A stretch of DNA of 64,000 nucleotides from Pohlia nutans (GCA_022496805.1 CM040100.1:24085009-24149008); one strand, 5' to 3'. Counted from the first letter of the stretch, positions 1-10,757 are shown. Notes: generated by a model from the sequence alone, not told the origin. Made by a program: numbers and translations.

Positions 1-641
1 TTTGCATAGAAATTAGATTATTTTATTTATTTTATTTTATAATTGGACCCTAAATCTTCGCCTCTTTGTGCATGGCATTCACTTGTACCATGAAGATGTA
101 AACTAGGTTCTTTGGAGTAGGGAATCCGGGTTTTGTACACTTGATAAGACTCACGTGCTATATTTGTATCCGATGGAGATACAATCAATCAAACGCATTG
201 TGCAAAAAGAAAACTAGATTAACAATTTGTAATAAGGTTGTAAATAGAACTTCATCCTCTAAAAGATTGAGCAGCCCTATATTAATGTGTGATTGTAACT
301 CGGGGTGCCCACTACTGTTTTCTTCATATTTGCACAATCAACTTTTAAAATCCATCACCAATATATTTCAATCAATTGTTGTAGGAATAAAGCAAATGAA
401 AGAGGAGTGATGTATGTGACATTCAGGAGTTATGTAACACTCTAGAGTCATCAACATAACGCCCAGTAGTCATCTATATGACTCTGTAGTATTGAATGAC
501 TCCCTCCTATAATATTTCCTACGCACAGTGGTATGCCTGAGATTATTGATGGCACCCCCTTTTAGTGTGTATCATAATAGTATTGTATGTGCCTCAAAGC
601 ACCATGTCACCCTATCCGTGTGCTCGAGTTCTTTCCATAGG

Positions 642-839
642 ATGGAACAAGGGGAGCAAGAACGTTTGAAGCATCTACAATTATGGCAAGAGGAAGAGAT
701 TCAAGCGGACTCCATGCAATTAACGAAGTACCCATGCCCATGCATAGAATGTGCAGGAGGGAAAGTCCTTGATCGAGCCACGATTCGGAAGCATCTTCGC
801 ACTAGAAGAAGGGACCCGGTTTTCACAGCTTCGATTTTG
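642..839 (+). CDS. CACTA transposase gene, exon with transposase-associated domain
   Basis: Encodes 66 residues from ATG 642. Residues about 29-52 carry a Cys-rich segment (YPCPCIEC, then RATIRKHL) that matches the N-terminal transposase-associated domain found ahead of Transposase_21 in plant CACTA elements. The exon ends in phase 0 before a GTAAGT donor at 840. The open frame extends upstream to 528, but the coding-like part starts at this ATG. The next acceptor is TGTAG at 931-935. Read in phase 0 from 936, the frame meets TGA at 1068-1070 just before the SET exon. That stop is either a nonsense change or sign of another splice; it could not be resolved. Confidence 0.7.
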
Positions 840-1073
840 GTAAGTGATTTCAACCACCCATTCCTCAGTAAGCAAAGCGGCGTGGTCCTACGTACGGTGC
901 CATGGTTTAAAAATCTGCGTTCATGAATTATGTAGGCCCGGTGGAGACCGATAGTAAGAGCCGCATGTTTGACATCACTGACAACGTTTCTAAGTCAAAT
1001 ACAGTCCTCCGAGAACGCCATACCCACAGTGACATCCGCGAGAGTTACTCGATTACAGAAGTGGCGGTGAGAC

Positions 1074-1535
1074 GTGTATGATGGACAATGGTGCAACGGG
1101 CCCATTCCAAAGCTAACACCATTCGTATATTGGAAAAGAGATTGGCAAGTGAAGGTGTCCAAATACCGCTTCATGGGTTGGGGTCTATTTGCAATGCAAC
1201 CCGCCAAAGAGGGTGAGGAACTGCTTCCTTTTGTAGGAACACAGTACACATCGGCGGAGTACAAAATCTTGAGCAAGGCACAACCCCGAATGAAATCGTA
1301 TGTGATGCGCGCGGAGTTGGACCTGTACATCGACGGAGATGTAGAGAAAGGGAATGTCGCTAGATTCATTAATAGTTCCATCGGGCGCTCTGAAATAGGC
1401 AATGTCTTGTGGGAGTTTTGCATGTTGCCTAAACCGTGGAACCCCGAGGAGTGGGGATATGTAATTACCATAGCAACAAGGGACATCATGGCCGGAGAAG
1501 AACTCTATGCGCATTACCCTCTAAATCCGAGCAGT
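1074..1535 (+). CDS. SET-domain exon inside the CACTA transposase gene
   Basis: About 154 residues with the order of a SET (lysine methyltransferase-type) domain. The N-terminal GWGLFA fits the AdoMet-binding GxG motif. NVARFINSS stands where the RFINHSC motif is expected, and AGEELYAHYP matches the GEEL-x-x-DY motif. The usual His-Ser-Cys is changed to Ser-Ser, and Asp to His before the last Tyr, so catalysis is uncertain. No post-SET cysteines are seen. The exon ends in phase 0 at a GTATGT donor (1536). The next exon, after GAATTGTAG, begins in phase 0 at 1940 and leads straight into the transposase, so SET and transposase can form one protein. The boundary on the left is unclear. SET proteins normally methylate histone lysines; a role in transposition or silencing escape is inference. 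Confidence 0.8.
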
Positions 1536-1564
1536 GTATGTTAAATGACTAAAAGCAATAAAAC

Positions 1565-1750
1565 ACTAGCTGCGGCCTAAACGGCAGGACTACAGTCAGT
1601 GACTGTCTTTGTAATATGTCTAGTGTCAGTCATATTTTCTCCAAAATGACTACAGACAGTCACTGCTTATCACTGTAATGTGACTATTGACAGTCACGTT
1701 TTTTCAAAGTGACTACAGTCAGTAACTGCTTATCACTGTAATACAAGTCC
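1565..1750 (+). repeat. Cluster of TGACTG/CAGTCA motifs in CACTA intron
   Basis: The intron between the SET and transposase exons holds repeated, often mirrored, copies of GTGACTGT/ACAGTCAC and CAGTCAGTGACTG. The same hexamer fills the 3' subterminal region (7660-8095) and recurs in the other introns. In CACTA elements such subterminal repeats bind an element-encoded protein; binding inside introns is inference. Confidence 0.65.
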
Positions 1751-1939
1751 AACCAGTCATATGTTGCGTATCATGTCTACGATGTGTCACTCCATACGTG
1801 GACAAGACTAAACGACACGGACACACTTGGGGCGCAGGTGGATGCAATAACAATGAGAACCCTCAATAGGAAATGCATGAAATAGTGTATCATAAGAAAG
1901 TGGAATGTGACATCCAATGTGTTGTCCCTGGAATTGTAG

Positions 1940-3502
1940 GACGAGTACAGCCCTTTGAACTTGACCCCTAATGCACCAAGCAGTGGGCAAGGTAGTCAGC
2001 CTCCGTCTAGTCCCAGTATTGACGGCGGAAAAGCTACGGAAGTAGATGTTTTACGCATGGTGGCAGAGTGCTTCAACAAGTATGACAATGTCAACTTAGG
2101 GGGCTGCGATACCAACCCTTCCATACATGACGGAGTTGATGTTGAGTTCAATGAAGTGCCGCCGGTCGGGGACGATGGCTTCCCACCTCGTGACAACGAA
2201 GGTAGCGATGACGGAATGGAGGACAATAACGATCCTATGGAATCAAGCGGGACAGCGATGAACATCAAGGACCCTAGTGGCATAGTCTTGGATACCCTTT
2301 TACGCGAAGCAAATACTCCGCTTTATGCAGGGAGCTCCTCCAACCGTCTCACCTCCATACTCATGATACTTGTGTGTTGCACCACTTTTGGCGTATCAAA
2401 CAACTTTGTGGACGAGTTGTTGAAGTTATTGCAGGAGTCAATATTGCCCAAGGGCAACACGCTTCCGAAAACATTTCACGAAGCGAAGTGTTTGTTGATG
2501 AAATTGGGGTTGTCCTACAACTCCATACATGCGTGTAGAGATGGGTGTTGTTTATTTCGGAAAGAATTGGAGGATGCAACGGAGTGCCCAATATGCCACA
2601 AATCCCGGTACGTAGACAACTCCAAAACAATACCGGTCAAAGTATTGAGACATTTTCCGTTGATCCCTCGTTTGCGAAGAATGTATAGTTGCACACGGCT
2701 AGCGGAGCTCATGAAGTGGCACATGGACGGAAAGAGCAAGGACAAGGTGATGAGATCCGTGGTTGACTCAAAGGCATGGAATCACGTGAATAGTAATTGG
2801 CCGGAGTTTGCGAAAGAAGGACGTAACGTTAGGCTAGGCTTGGCACTAGATGGCGTGAATCCATTCCGGAACCAAAGTCTTAGCCACTCCACGTGGCCCG
2901 TGGTCATGCTAAACTACAATCTCCCCCCTTGGCTAGTGACCAAAAACTTCTTTATGATGCTCACGCTACTAATACCCGGAAAAGAAAGTCTGACGGACAA
3001 GAATGTGGATGTGTACCTGGCACCATTAATAGAGGAGCTGCAAGAGCTATGGGAAGGGACCGATTGCATGGATGGATCCCAAAAAAACTCCAGCGACAAA
3101 ACATTCAAGCTACGAGGTATGCTATTGTGGACAGTGAACGATTTTCCGGCATATGGATTGATTTCTGGCCAAGTCACGAAAGGACACAAGGCGTGTCCCG
3201 TGTGTGGCCCCAACGTAGTAACTCGGCGCTCGAAAGCACTGAAGAAGAATGTGTACTTTGGGCATAGACGGCATTTGCCGATGGCGCACCAATGGAGGCG
3301 ACAAAGGGCCAATTTTGATGGCCAACCCGACATGAGACCTCCACCACGAAGGATAAGCGGTCAAGAGCACTTGGCGTTTGCGAATGCTCGACAAGAGTGG
3401 ACAAGCAAGATCCACGCGAATGAAGGACGACAAACGCCGGACCCTGTACATGAACACAGAGTGAAGAGAAGGACATGTCTTTTTGACCTTCCCTATTGGA
3501 AA
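1940..3502 (+). CDS. CACTA transposase, Transposase_21 exon
   Basis: Long exon (521 codons). It opens with an acidic, Ser/Pro-rich linker, then LPKTFHEAK, the Cys pair CPICHK, the hallmark LALDGVNPF with the first expected catalytic Asp, LTLLIPGK, and the Cys motif CPVCGP. It ends at LFDLPYWK in phase 0 before GTACGT. This is the standard order of plant Transposase_21 (En/Spm TnpD-like) proteins, which cut and join the element ends in the nucleus. The start at 1940 follows a GAATTGTAG acceptor and keeps the frame of the SET exon. No stop lies inside the exon. Confidence 0.9.
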
Positions 3503-3747
3503 GTACGTGTTTCTAACGCAGTCTTGTACAGTGACATGACTGTACACAATGATGTTGTCATGCGTGGACTCTAAATTCTGACTGAATGCAGTGATTTGCC
3601 ATGGAATATGACTGTGCATAGTGCTATTCTGATTCTTGGATTCCAGTTTAGGACTCAATGCAGTGATGTGACGCGGAATGTGACTGCACACAGCGATGAT
3701 GTGCGTTCATGGGATCTAATATGTGACTCTGTGGAGTCAGTGTACAG

Positions 3748-4646
3748 GATCTTCTAATCTGACACACGTTGGATGTCATGCACTGTGAAAAAAACATTGC
3801 CGAGAATATTATGAAGACCATATTCGGAGAGAAGGACACCCTCGGAGCCCGTCTCGATATGAAGGAAGCGGGTATACGCAAACATCTATGGCCCGTACGC
3901 GGAAAGAAACAAAGCAGCGTCATATTACCTCGGTCATCATACGTTCTTACGAAAGAAGAGCGTCAGGTCTTTGTAGACCAAGTGCGTTCCTTGCAAACCC
4001 CCTCTCAGTACGTCGGGCAGCTAAAGAAGCGTGTGAACACGGATGGGCAAATCAAAGGCCTTAAATCGCATGACTACCATGTCCTCCTCCAGCAGGTGTT
4101 GCCACTGTGTGTGCGCACTACATTGGCGAAGGAAGTTCGGACGGCAATAATCATGTTGAGCCGAGTATTCCGAAGGATATGTGCGAAGACCATCGATCCG
4201 AAGGCTATAGAAGATATGAGGAGCGAAGCGGTCATCGCATTATGCATGTTGGAGAAGGAGTTCCCACCGTCATTCTTCGACATTATGAGCCACTTAGTGT
4301 TGCACCTCGTGGAGGAAGTGGAAATCTGTGGTCCCGTTCATACACGATGGATGTACCCTATTGAGAGGTATTTGAAGACACTCAAAGGCTACGTTCGAAA
4401 TCGAGCTAAACCAGACGGTAGCATGGCCGAAGGCTATGCTGTAGTTGAGGCATTTGGGTTCTGCACCGAGTATATGCAAGAGTATACGACTACTACTCGA
4501 AGAGTGTGGGACGATAAAGAAGACCCTTCAATGTACGACGAGATCCTCGAGGGCAACAAGCGCCCTCGCTATCTGTTACCGAACCTCCGAGGATGGATTC
4601 ACGAGTTCGTGGTGACCAACGCGGCACCATTGGAAGATTGGAGGAG
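3748..4646 (+). pseudogene. CACTA transposase, LDVMH/DUF4218 exon with in-frame TGA
   Basis: After the acceptor TGTACAG the exon reads DLLI-stop-HTLDVMHCEKN in phase 0 with the previous exon. Related proteins read YWK-DLLLRHNLDVMH here, so an Arg codon (CGA) has probably become TGA at 3760-3762, a C-to-T change. LDVMH carries the second expected catalytic Asp, so the stop falls between the two catalytic residues. Downstream the frame is open for 295 codons and includes a clear DUF4218 block (CGPVHTRWMYPIERYLKTLK, then VRNRAKPDGSMAEGY). It ends in phase 2 before GTGAGT at 4647. Readthrough or an internal start at ATG 3778 cannot be excluded. Confidence 0.85.
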
Positions 4647-4686
4647 GTGAGTTCACATCACCAGGGAATATGAATGTTGTTGTGGA

Positions 4687-4825
4687 CAATAAGACTACAC
4701 TCAGCGATGGCAATGATATCCGTGACTGTCCCCAATGTCTTCCGCAACGGCCGCTCGTGATATCAGTGACTGCCTCCAGAGATGTTAGTGACTGCCCCCC
4801 GAGATGTTAGTGACTGCCTCCAGTG
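4687..4825 (+). repeat. Intronic GTGACTG repeats
   Basis: The intron 4647-4956 holds four near copies of a unit like GATGTTAGTGACTGCCTCCA, plus related GTGACTGTCC. This is the same hexamer as in the element's other introns and subterminal region. Confidence 0.6.
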
Positions 4826-4956
4826 AGACCTCTAGATCTGCACCCAGTGATGCAGTGGTTGCCACGAGCAGCCACAATGGGCTATATATATACGTTCTAA
4901 ATCCTGAAGATTCTGTGAAGATGTACGTGACCATATTTAACTCTTCTATCCTACAG

Positions 4957-5833
4957 GCGACACGAAGATGACATGGCACGTCGGGAAGCGGAGCGTCACG
5001 AGTATAGGCGCAAGAAGCGGAAGGCTAGGGTAGTGTACCCTTCGGAGATGTGCGACGAAGATTTCCACGTCTGGTTTCCAAAGGCTGTGATACGGGCTAT
5101 AGAAGATGGGGACGAGGAGGTCCCTCAAGACGTGAGGGCCTTGATGCTACCTCCATCGGACGTAGCCAAGTCGTATCGATCCATGTATGCATATGGAAAC
5201 CACCTCCGTGTCCGGAGTGCAGAGACGCAATTGACAACTGCGGACTCGGGGGTAGTCGCAACCTTTCGACAACTTTGTCGCGCGGGTACCAAGGATACAA
5301 ATCTTCGGGCTGCGGAGTTGGAGTACATGGGATGGGTGGAGGAAATCCTTTCAGTGGACTATGGACAGTTTGAGGTGGTGGTCCTCTATTGCAATTGGGT
5401 GGTTACAAACATGAGAGGAGATGGCGCCACCATGAAGCGCGATGATTACGGTTTCACTACCGTGAACTTTGAGAGATTGATCCCATACTCTGCACAGTCA
5501 TTTGCCTTCCCGCTCCACATCGAACAGGTTTTTTTTGCACCGGATGTGGCCAAGCGTGGATGGGAAGTTGTGTTGCGCAGTGAACCACGAGGAGTTCGGT
5601 TATTCTCGAACCACCAACTCACGGATGAAGTACAATGCATATCATTGGGGAGAGCATGTGATTTTCCCGGACTCGAAGCCACAGACCTAGATTCGGATCT
5701 CATACCGAAAACACCTATTTTGAGCGATGCAGTGGAAGTAGCCCCGGAGGTGGTTGCTAAAGCATTAGAACGCCTCAGACAAGACGACACATCGGTAGAT
5801 GATTTAGAGTATTGTGACTCAGAGCAGGATTGA
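4957..5833 (+). CDS. CACTA transposase gene, DUF4216 C-terminal exon
   Basis: Begins after TCCTACAG; its first G completes an Arg codon from the previous exon (phase 2), giving a basic stretch RREAERHEYRRKKRKAR that may act as a nuclear signal. Residues about 115-205 match DUF4216, the usual C-terminal partner of CACTA transposases (YGQFEVVVLYCNWV, YGFTTVNFERL, EQVFFAPDVAKRGWEVV). It ends in an acidic tail and TGA at 5831-5833. The exon is open throughout and its splice phase fits. Confidence 0.85.
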
Positions 5834-6253
5834 TCGAGTCCCCGTTCAATCACATACAGTTGTGAACATTCCATTCCATAGATATATCTATATATATACA
5901 TATATTCACACGTACATGTTTAATTAGCACCCTCATGTCTTGGCCACATAACACACATTCATTTCAACCTCTCAAACCGATAATTTGCACACTTCTCACG
6001 TCAGTTGCAAACTACTACTACATGGATGGTCAGAATTATAAAACCGGCAATAACTCTTTCCCATATTTCTTCCTAATGTAACCCCCCCCCCTCCCTTTCC
6101 CCACTTAATCAAGTAAATGAATATTTTATTTGCACAATTATTAAAATAATATACATGGCCAAATCCTAATTACCGTAAGCTAAATGAAAAACTACTCAAT
6201 TTTGGACACAAATTCTCACTATAAAATACATAACCTAAAACCCTCATACTGTA

Positions 6254-7580
6254 CAGTCCCCTTCAGAAAGTCTTCGGACAACCAAGAAAACTGACTCTGG
6301 ACAGCCGCATCACTTGGCATCAAATTCGATGTAGCACAATCCAAAATCCATGCACTGACCTCAAATTTTTTATACTCATCGACAACCAACACATGAAAAT
6401 ACAAGAAAAATCTTGAGTCAATTGAGAATCTCTTTCTGCAAGTATACCAATTTACCATCGAGTTGCTCCTCCCTTGGCCTTGATCACAGCAGCCATTCTG
6501 GTGGGCAAACTTACAATCAAAGTTTCAAAGTTCTCAATGTCTAAGCCTACCCACACCTCTTGCAGAGCTATCTTCATGTCTGCAATGTTTGTAATTGGTG
6601 TTGAGCGATTCTGTATACTGCTCTTCATCATGGCCCACACATTTTCAATCGGATTCAAATCTGGTGACTGTGCCGGCCATTCAAGCTTCTGCAATCCTCG
6701 ATCTTCTCTCCATTTTTTTGGTGCAAGACTACGATGCACAGGAGCACCATCTTCCATGAGAATTGCCCCAGGAACTAACAACAAAAATTCTTTTAGAGGC
6801 CCTTCGTAAACTATATCCACAAAATCAAGAGCAGTTCGCTTTCCTGGTATCATAAACCCTAATGATGACCTTAGATTATTGTAGAAAGCACCCCAGATCA
6901 TCACTGAAGTCCTACCGCTCTTGAAAGTTGGAGCCAAACAGTCCGGTTCGTAAGTTTCTTTGGTGCTACGCCACACCCGAATTTGCCGGAAATTTTTGCC
7001 AATTTCAAAGGTTGCCTCGTCTGTCCAAATCACATTCTTCCACTGCTCTACGGTCCAATTGACATGACTTTTCGCAAAAGCAAGTCGCTTCTCTTTGTGA
7101 ACACGTGAAAGAAATGGCTTTTTGCGAGCAATTCTACTTTGCAAACCAGAATCTTTCAATGCTTGTCTCACAACAGTATGACTTACTTGGATAGGCGAAG
7201 AATTCGTGATGTCTGCCAATGTTGCCCTCCTGTTCTGCTTGGCTACTCGAACAATTGCTCTAGTATCCCGCTCTGACAACTTCTTTGGCCTTCCACTGCG
7301 TTGCGAGGTCTCCACGGTGTTTTCAATGCGGTACTTCTTCAGAATGTCAGAAATACTCTGTTTAGGTATACCTAAAGAAACGGCAACTTCACTCACTCTG
7401 CAGCCACCCTTGAACATCCCAACCACTTGAGCCTTTTCCTCTCCTGTGTACACCATGTTGTGAAAAGAAATCTAGGGTTTGAAGGCCGGCTGAAGAAATG
7501 GGAGCCGTTTGAAGTCAGTAGTGCGAGAACTCTGAAGAACCTTAGATTCGATTTGTCCGAAGACTTTCCGAAGGGAACTG
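6254..7580 (-). mobile_element. Complete Tc1-like (DD34E) transposon nested in the CACTA element
   Basis: 1327 bp bounded by TA target duplications (6252-6253 and 7581-7582). The terminal inverted repeats are about 28 bp: left CAGTCCCCTTCAGAAAGTC, right, on the other strand, CAGTTCCCTTCGGAAAGTC, both followed by TTCGGACAA. One uninterrupted transposase gene fills the middle. All visible parts needed for mobility are present, so this is potentially an active or recent copy. It lies between the DUF4216 exon and the subterminal repeats of the host CACTA element and is therefore younger. Confidence 0.93.
6452..7456 (-). CDS. Tc1/mariner transposase, DD34E, intact
   Basis: 334 residues, the normal size for Tc1-like transposases. 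Residues 1-50 form a first helix-turn-helix (VSEVAVSLGIPKQSISDILK), followed by the GRPR-like linker SGRPKKL and a second helix-turn-helix (LADITNSSPIQVSHTVVRQA). The catalytic triad is seen as WTDEATF, LMEDGAPVH and SPDLNPIENVW; exactly 34 residues separate the second Asp from Glu, the Tc1 signature. The protein ends KAKGGATRW. It cuts at the inverted repeats and inserts at TA. No stops or frameshifts are seen. Most known plant mariner-like transposases are DD39D, so a DD34E enzyme here suggests another lineage or horizontal transfer (inference). Confidence 0.95.
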   Translation of the reverse strand: MVYTGEEKAQVVGMFKGGCRVSEVAVSLGIPKQSISDILKKYRIENTVETSQRSGRPKKLSERDTRAIVRVAKQNRRATLADITNSSPIQVSHTVVRQALKDSGLQSRIARKKPFLSRVHKEKRLAFAKSHVNWTVEQWKNVIWTDEATFEIGKNFRQIRVWRSTKETYEPDCLAPTFKSGRTSVMIWGAFYNNLRSSLGFMIPGKRTALDFVDIVYEGPLKEFLLLVPGAILMEDGAPVHRSLAPKKWREDRGLQKLEWPAQSPDLNPIENVWAMMKSSIQNRSTPITNIADMKIALQEVWVGLDIENFETLIVSLPTRMAAVIKAKGGATRW

Positions 7581-7603
7581 TACAGTAATTGAGAGGGCCA
7601 AAT

Positions 7604-7945
7604 ACATGTAAACTATCTCGGGCAGTGTTTATAATCTTGGGCTGCCCCAAAAAAAAAAATTATGACTATAAGAAAAATGTGACTGCAAAATATGACTGGG
7701 AGTTCCCCAGGAACGTTCCCATTCGTTCCCTACGAAGATATACGACGCTCCCACCCACTTACATGTAAACTGTCTCCGGCAGTGTTTATAATTTTGGGTT
7801 GCCCAAAAAAAAAAAATATGACTGTAGGGAAAATGTGACTGCAAAATATGACTAGGAGAAAAATGTGACTACCAAATATGACTGGGCGTTCCCCAGGAAC
7901 GTTCCCATTCGTTCCCTACGAAGATATACGACCCTCCCACCCACT
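7604..7945 (+). repeat. Tandemly duplicated CACTA subterminal block
   Basis: Two copies of a block that starts ACATGTAAAC, runs through a poly-A tract and several ATGACTG motifs, and ends with GTTCCCATTCGTTCCC and ACGAAGATATACGAC. They lie at about 7604-7758 and 7761-7945; the second carries about 28 extra bases with one more motif pair. Such arrays are the usual transposase-binding regions of CACTA elements. Confidence 0.75.
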
Positions 7946-8088
7946 TTATACGGTACAGCTAGCAAATATAACTGCAGAATATGACTGCCAGTCACACTGT
8001 CAAATTTGGCCGCCGCCGACAATTTTGCCCTCGCAGAACGTGACTGCCGGCAGTCGCCTGTCACCCCCAGTCACATTCTCCCAGTCAT

Positions 8089-8111
8089 AAAAGTACCGGT
8101 CTGGCGTAGTG
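8089..8111 (-). repeat. CACTA 3' terminal inverted repeat
   Basis: On the minus strand the sequence starts CACTACGCCAGACCGGTA, the expected CACTA end. The next three bases outward are TTT, a candidate half of the 3-bp target duplication. The partner end was not found in the window. Confidence 0.85.
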
Positions 8112-9862
8112 TTTGTGTTCAAAGAGCAAAGAAATACTTGTCTTCTCTTGTTTTAGTCTTGCTTGTGTTGTTGAAGTCCGTTTTGGTGTGTAAAAGTAAT
8201 AGATTGGTTGTTTGAAAGTGTGGATGTTATAGATCAGCTCATTTGGTGTATGTTTGTATTAGATCTAAGAAATTAGAGTGGAGTTGATTGTAGATCTAAG
8301 TTATTGAATTCAAAGGTCCAAGAGCTGTAATCCGGAGGATCCAGGAACAACAATGTTTTAGTAGGATTTAGAGGGCAGTTACTAAGTGTTAAACACCAAA
8401 AAGGAGGCATAGAAACCTCCCATTCACAGACTATTGTAGCGAGAATCAAAAGCCTGCTTCTTTTCTATCACGAAATATGGCCATAAATGATAATTTTCAA
8501 GCATTGGAAGAGGGGGTTAGTTTTACAAGTAGGTCCCAACCGACACAAAATAGGGGCCAGTTTGTGTCCTCATACATTAATGTTGAGGGGGGGATTTTGA
8601 GTCAGGGTAATTTTCTCAATGAAGGTGATAAATTACATATTTTGCTTCATTTAGGTGTATACTAGAATGTACAAAAACAAATTTCTTCAAAAAATGAAAA
8701 GAAAGTTGTGAAAATATTTTTCAAAGAATTTTCAATGAAATCGAGTAATAAAAAATAATAACATTCATTTTCTTGAATTTATTGTGATCGGTTGAAATGT
8801 AAAGATACTTAAGATGGTAAAATAATTATGATGATACTCTGCCTTAATTAGAAAATCATCTTCAAGGCCTCATTTGTTGAACTGATAGACCACCTTGACA
8901 TCAACTTATTATGTTGTTTTAAAAGAATGACATTTATTTAGTCTAATTTTTCGATCCATACCATACAAGTTGTAGCCAAGTAAGTAGTATAAGAGTACAA
9001 AATAAAATTTGATGGATGAAAAATGTAAGTGTATGTGAGAGATAAAAGCATTATTTTGAGTTCAGACATGATCCATAATTTGAATGCTTTGATTTTTAGG
9101 AAGTAAGTACTATTTTTAGGAGTTAAGTAATATTTATAGTGTTGAAATATTTTTTCATTTGATTTTCAAAAAAATTATCAATTTTAATATATGAAAAGTA
9201 CATAGAGACTAATTACGTCCAGAGTTTTGGAGTGATTGACCAAAAGTGTAAAATTTACAAAATTGAATCATTATTATATTGTGCTAAATTCTATCACTAC
9301 AGGATAGCAAATGGAAAATAGTAAACACTTTTGAACCTACTCTACTTTTTGCGCACAAGTATGCATTGCCAATATTTAACCCCATCAAAGTTTTCATCTT
9401 CTTAATGAAATTCAAATATAGAGGCAATGGTTAAATTAACAAAGAGATTATAGTTTTGATTTTTATGTTTTCAGTCAAATTTTTTGTAGAAGTGGTGCGC
9501 ATAAGGGAATCGTGATGGTCACGATTATTTTCAGATTTTATACATTCATCCTATTTTTTGAAGTTATACAACACATGTACATCCGAAATTGTGTTTTGCA
9601 CAGAAACACATGTGCCCTCATTTTCTCATAGGGTTTAATCAAAATGGACTTTAAAATACTTAAAAGTTATAAAAGTCATTGTAGGTGTCCATACAATGAA
9701 CCAACTAGCCTTGCTATATTCGAAGCCATGCTCGGCTATTTTAAAGATATTTATACACACACCCAAGCAATAAACAACAAAATTCGGCATATCCTGGAAA
9801 ATTATTTGGGTATTGTCTACATGAATTCCATCATATCTTCCTGCCATCTGAAGTACCCCATA
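8112..9862. other. AT-rich flank, no gene seen
   Basis: AT-rich DNA just outside the CACTA end. Short open frames (for example 8477-8665) have no recognisable motifs or codon pattern. No structural RNA or element ends were recognised. Confidence 0.5.
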
Positions 9863-10030
9863 CACTACTAGAAAATGCCGACCAAACCAACAAAAAATCA
9901 ACAATTATTTGTTGTTGTGGGCACTGGCGCTCACAACTTGGCATATTTAACAGATTCTATAAAGGGTTCAATAGACGTCTCCTGGTTTTTGTTAATTTAG
10001 ACACTACAAGAAAACGCGTGACTAAATCAA
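9863..10030 (+). repeat. Two solo CACTA-type terminal sequences
   Basis: CACTACTAGAAAATGCCGACC-like sequence begins at 9863 and CACTACAAGAAAACGCGTG at 10002. Both match the usual start of plant CACTA elements. No matching right ends were identified, so they may be remnants of nested or truncated non-autonomous elements, or chance matches. Confidence 0.45.
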
Positions 10031-10074
10031 CAGAAATCCAGTAAGTTTTAATAAATTACTAGTTTTGTGGAATC

Positions 10075-10757
10075 TAAAGTAGTAGGATGGACCGTACTAA
10101 TAAAATAGAAAAAAAAACTGATAGAAAGTTAAAAATTCGGCATTATATTTTAATGGAGTATGAACAAAGGATAAACTAGTGTATTGTCACAGTGTACGAT
10201 ATGCACTTTAAATTCTAAATGAGAAGGAGATCAGAGGGTTGTGGATGGACTTTTGAGCTATGAATTTTTCCGGTGCTCAAATATGTGAAGAAAAATATCT
10301 TCCAATTTTTCAAATTTTTTGAATTGATTAAAGTTTCAAATTCTAAAATGTGTTATTTTTTAGAGGAATTAATTATTTCTCTATTTTAAGAAACAATTTT
10401 GATATATTTTTTGAGAATGAAATTTTGCAAATTGGATTATTTTTAGATGTTTTAATATAGAATCAAACGTGAGCTATATTTACATTCAAAGTTTGATAAT
10501 AAATTGGTAAAAATATTATTTAAATGGGAGTTTTGATACTCAAAAATCTTCAACATAAAATCATTTTAACATTCTAAAGTTTTATTTTTTGGATAATATG
10601 TACATAAAACTAGAAGTTGGTTCACTCATTTTTCATTGAACCATTGCTACAGAATTTTCAAACTGGTTTAAAAGATATCTTTTTAGACAAAATGCTCAGT
10701 GCACAAATGTGCACCAAAATGTAGTTAGTTCACCAAGAGGAGTTCGTGGACCTGCAT
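10075..10757 (+). repeat. Dispersed repeat, copy 1
   Basis: About 680 bp closely similar, in the same orientation, to 23975-24672. Shared landmarks include TCGGCATTATATTTTAATGG, CAGAGGGTTGTGGATGG and TGTGCACCAAAATGTAGTTA. No coding sequence or clear terminal repeats were recognised; the family is unknown. Confidence 0.75.

Larger units (their letters stand above)
405..8111 (+). mobile_element. CACTA (En/Spm) DNA transposon, left end not located
   Basis: Class II cut-and-paste transposon. The right end is seen directly: read on the minus strand from 8111 it begins CACTACGCCAGACCGG, a typical CACTA terminal inverted repeat, followed inward by many copies of ATGACTG/CAGTCA. The body carries, in order, a transposase-associated zinc domain, a SET domain, Transposase_21, DUF4218 and DUF4216. 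No matching CACTACGCC start was found in the first 640 bases, so the left end is probably outside the window; 405 marks only the first TGACT-rich stretch. A Tc1-like element is nested at 6254-7580. The element is probably defective because of the TGA at 3760. Confidence 0.85.

Noticed and set aside
301..330. CCCACTACTGTT as the left end of the CACTA element
   Set aside because: It matches only CACTAC of the right-end CACTACGCCAGA and has no subterminal motif array following it.
995..1514. Minus-strand open frames opposite the SET exon
   Set aside because: Shadow frames of the SET coding strand with no motif.
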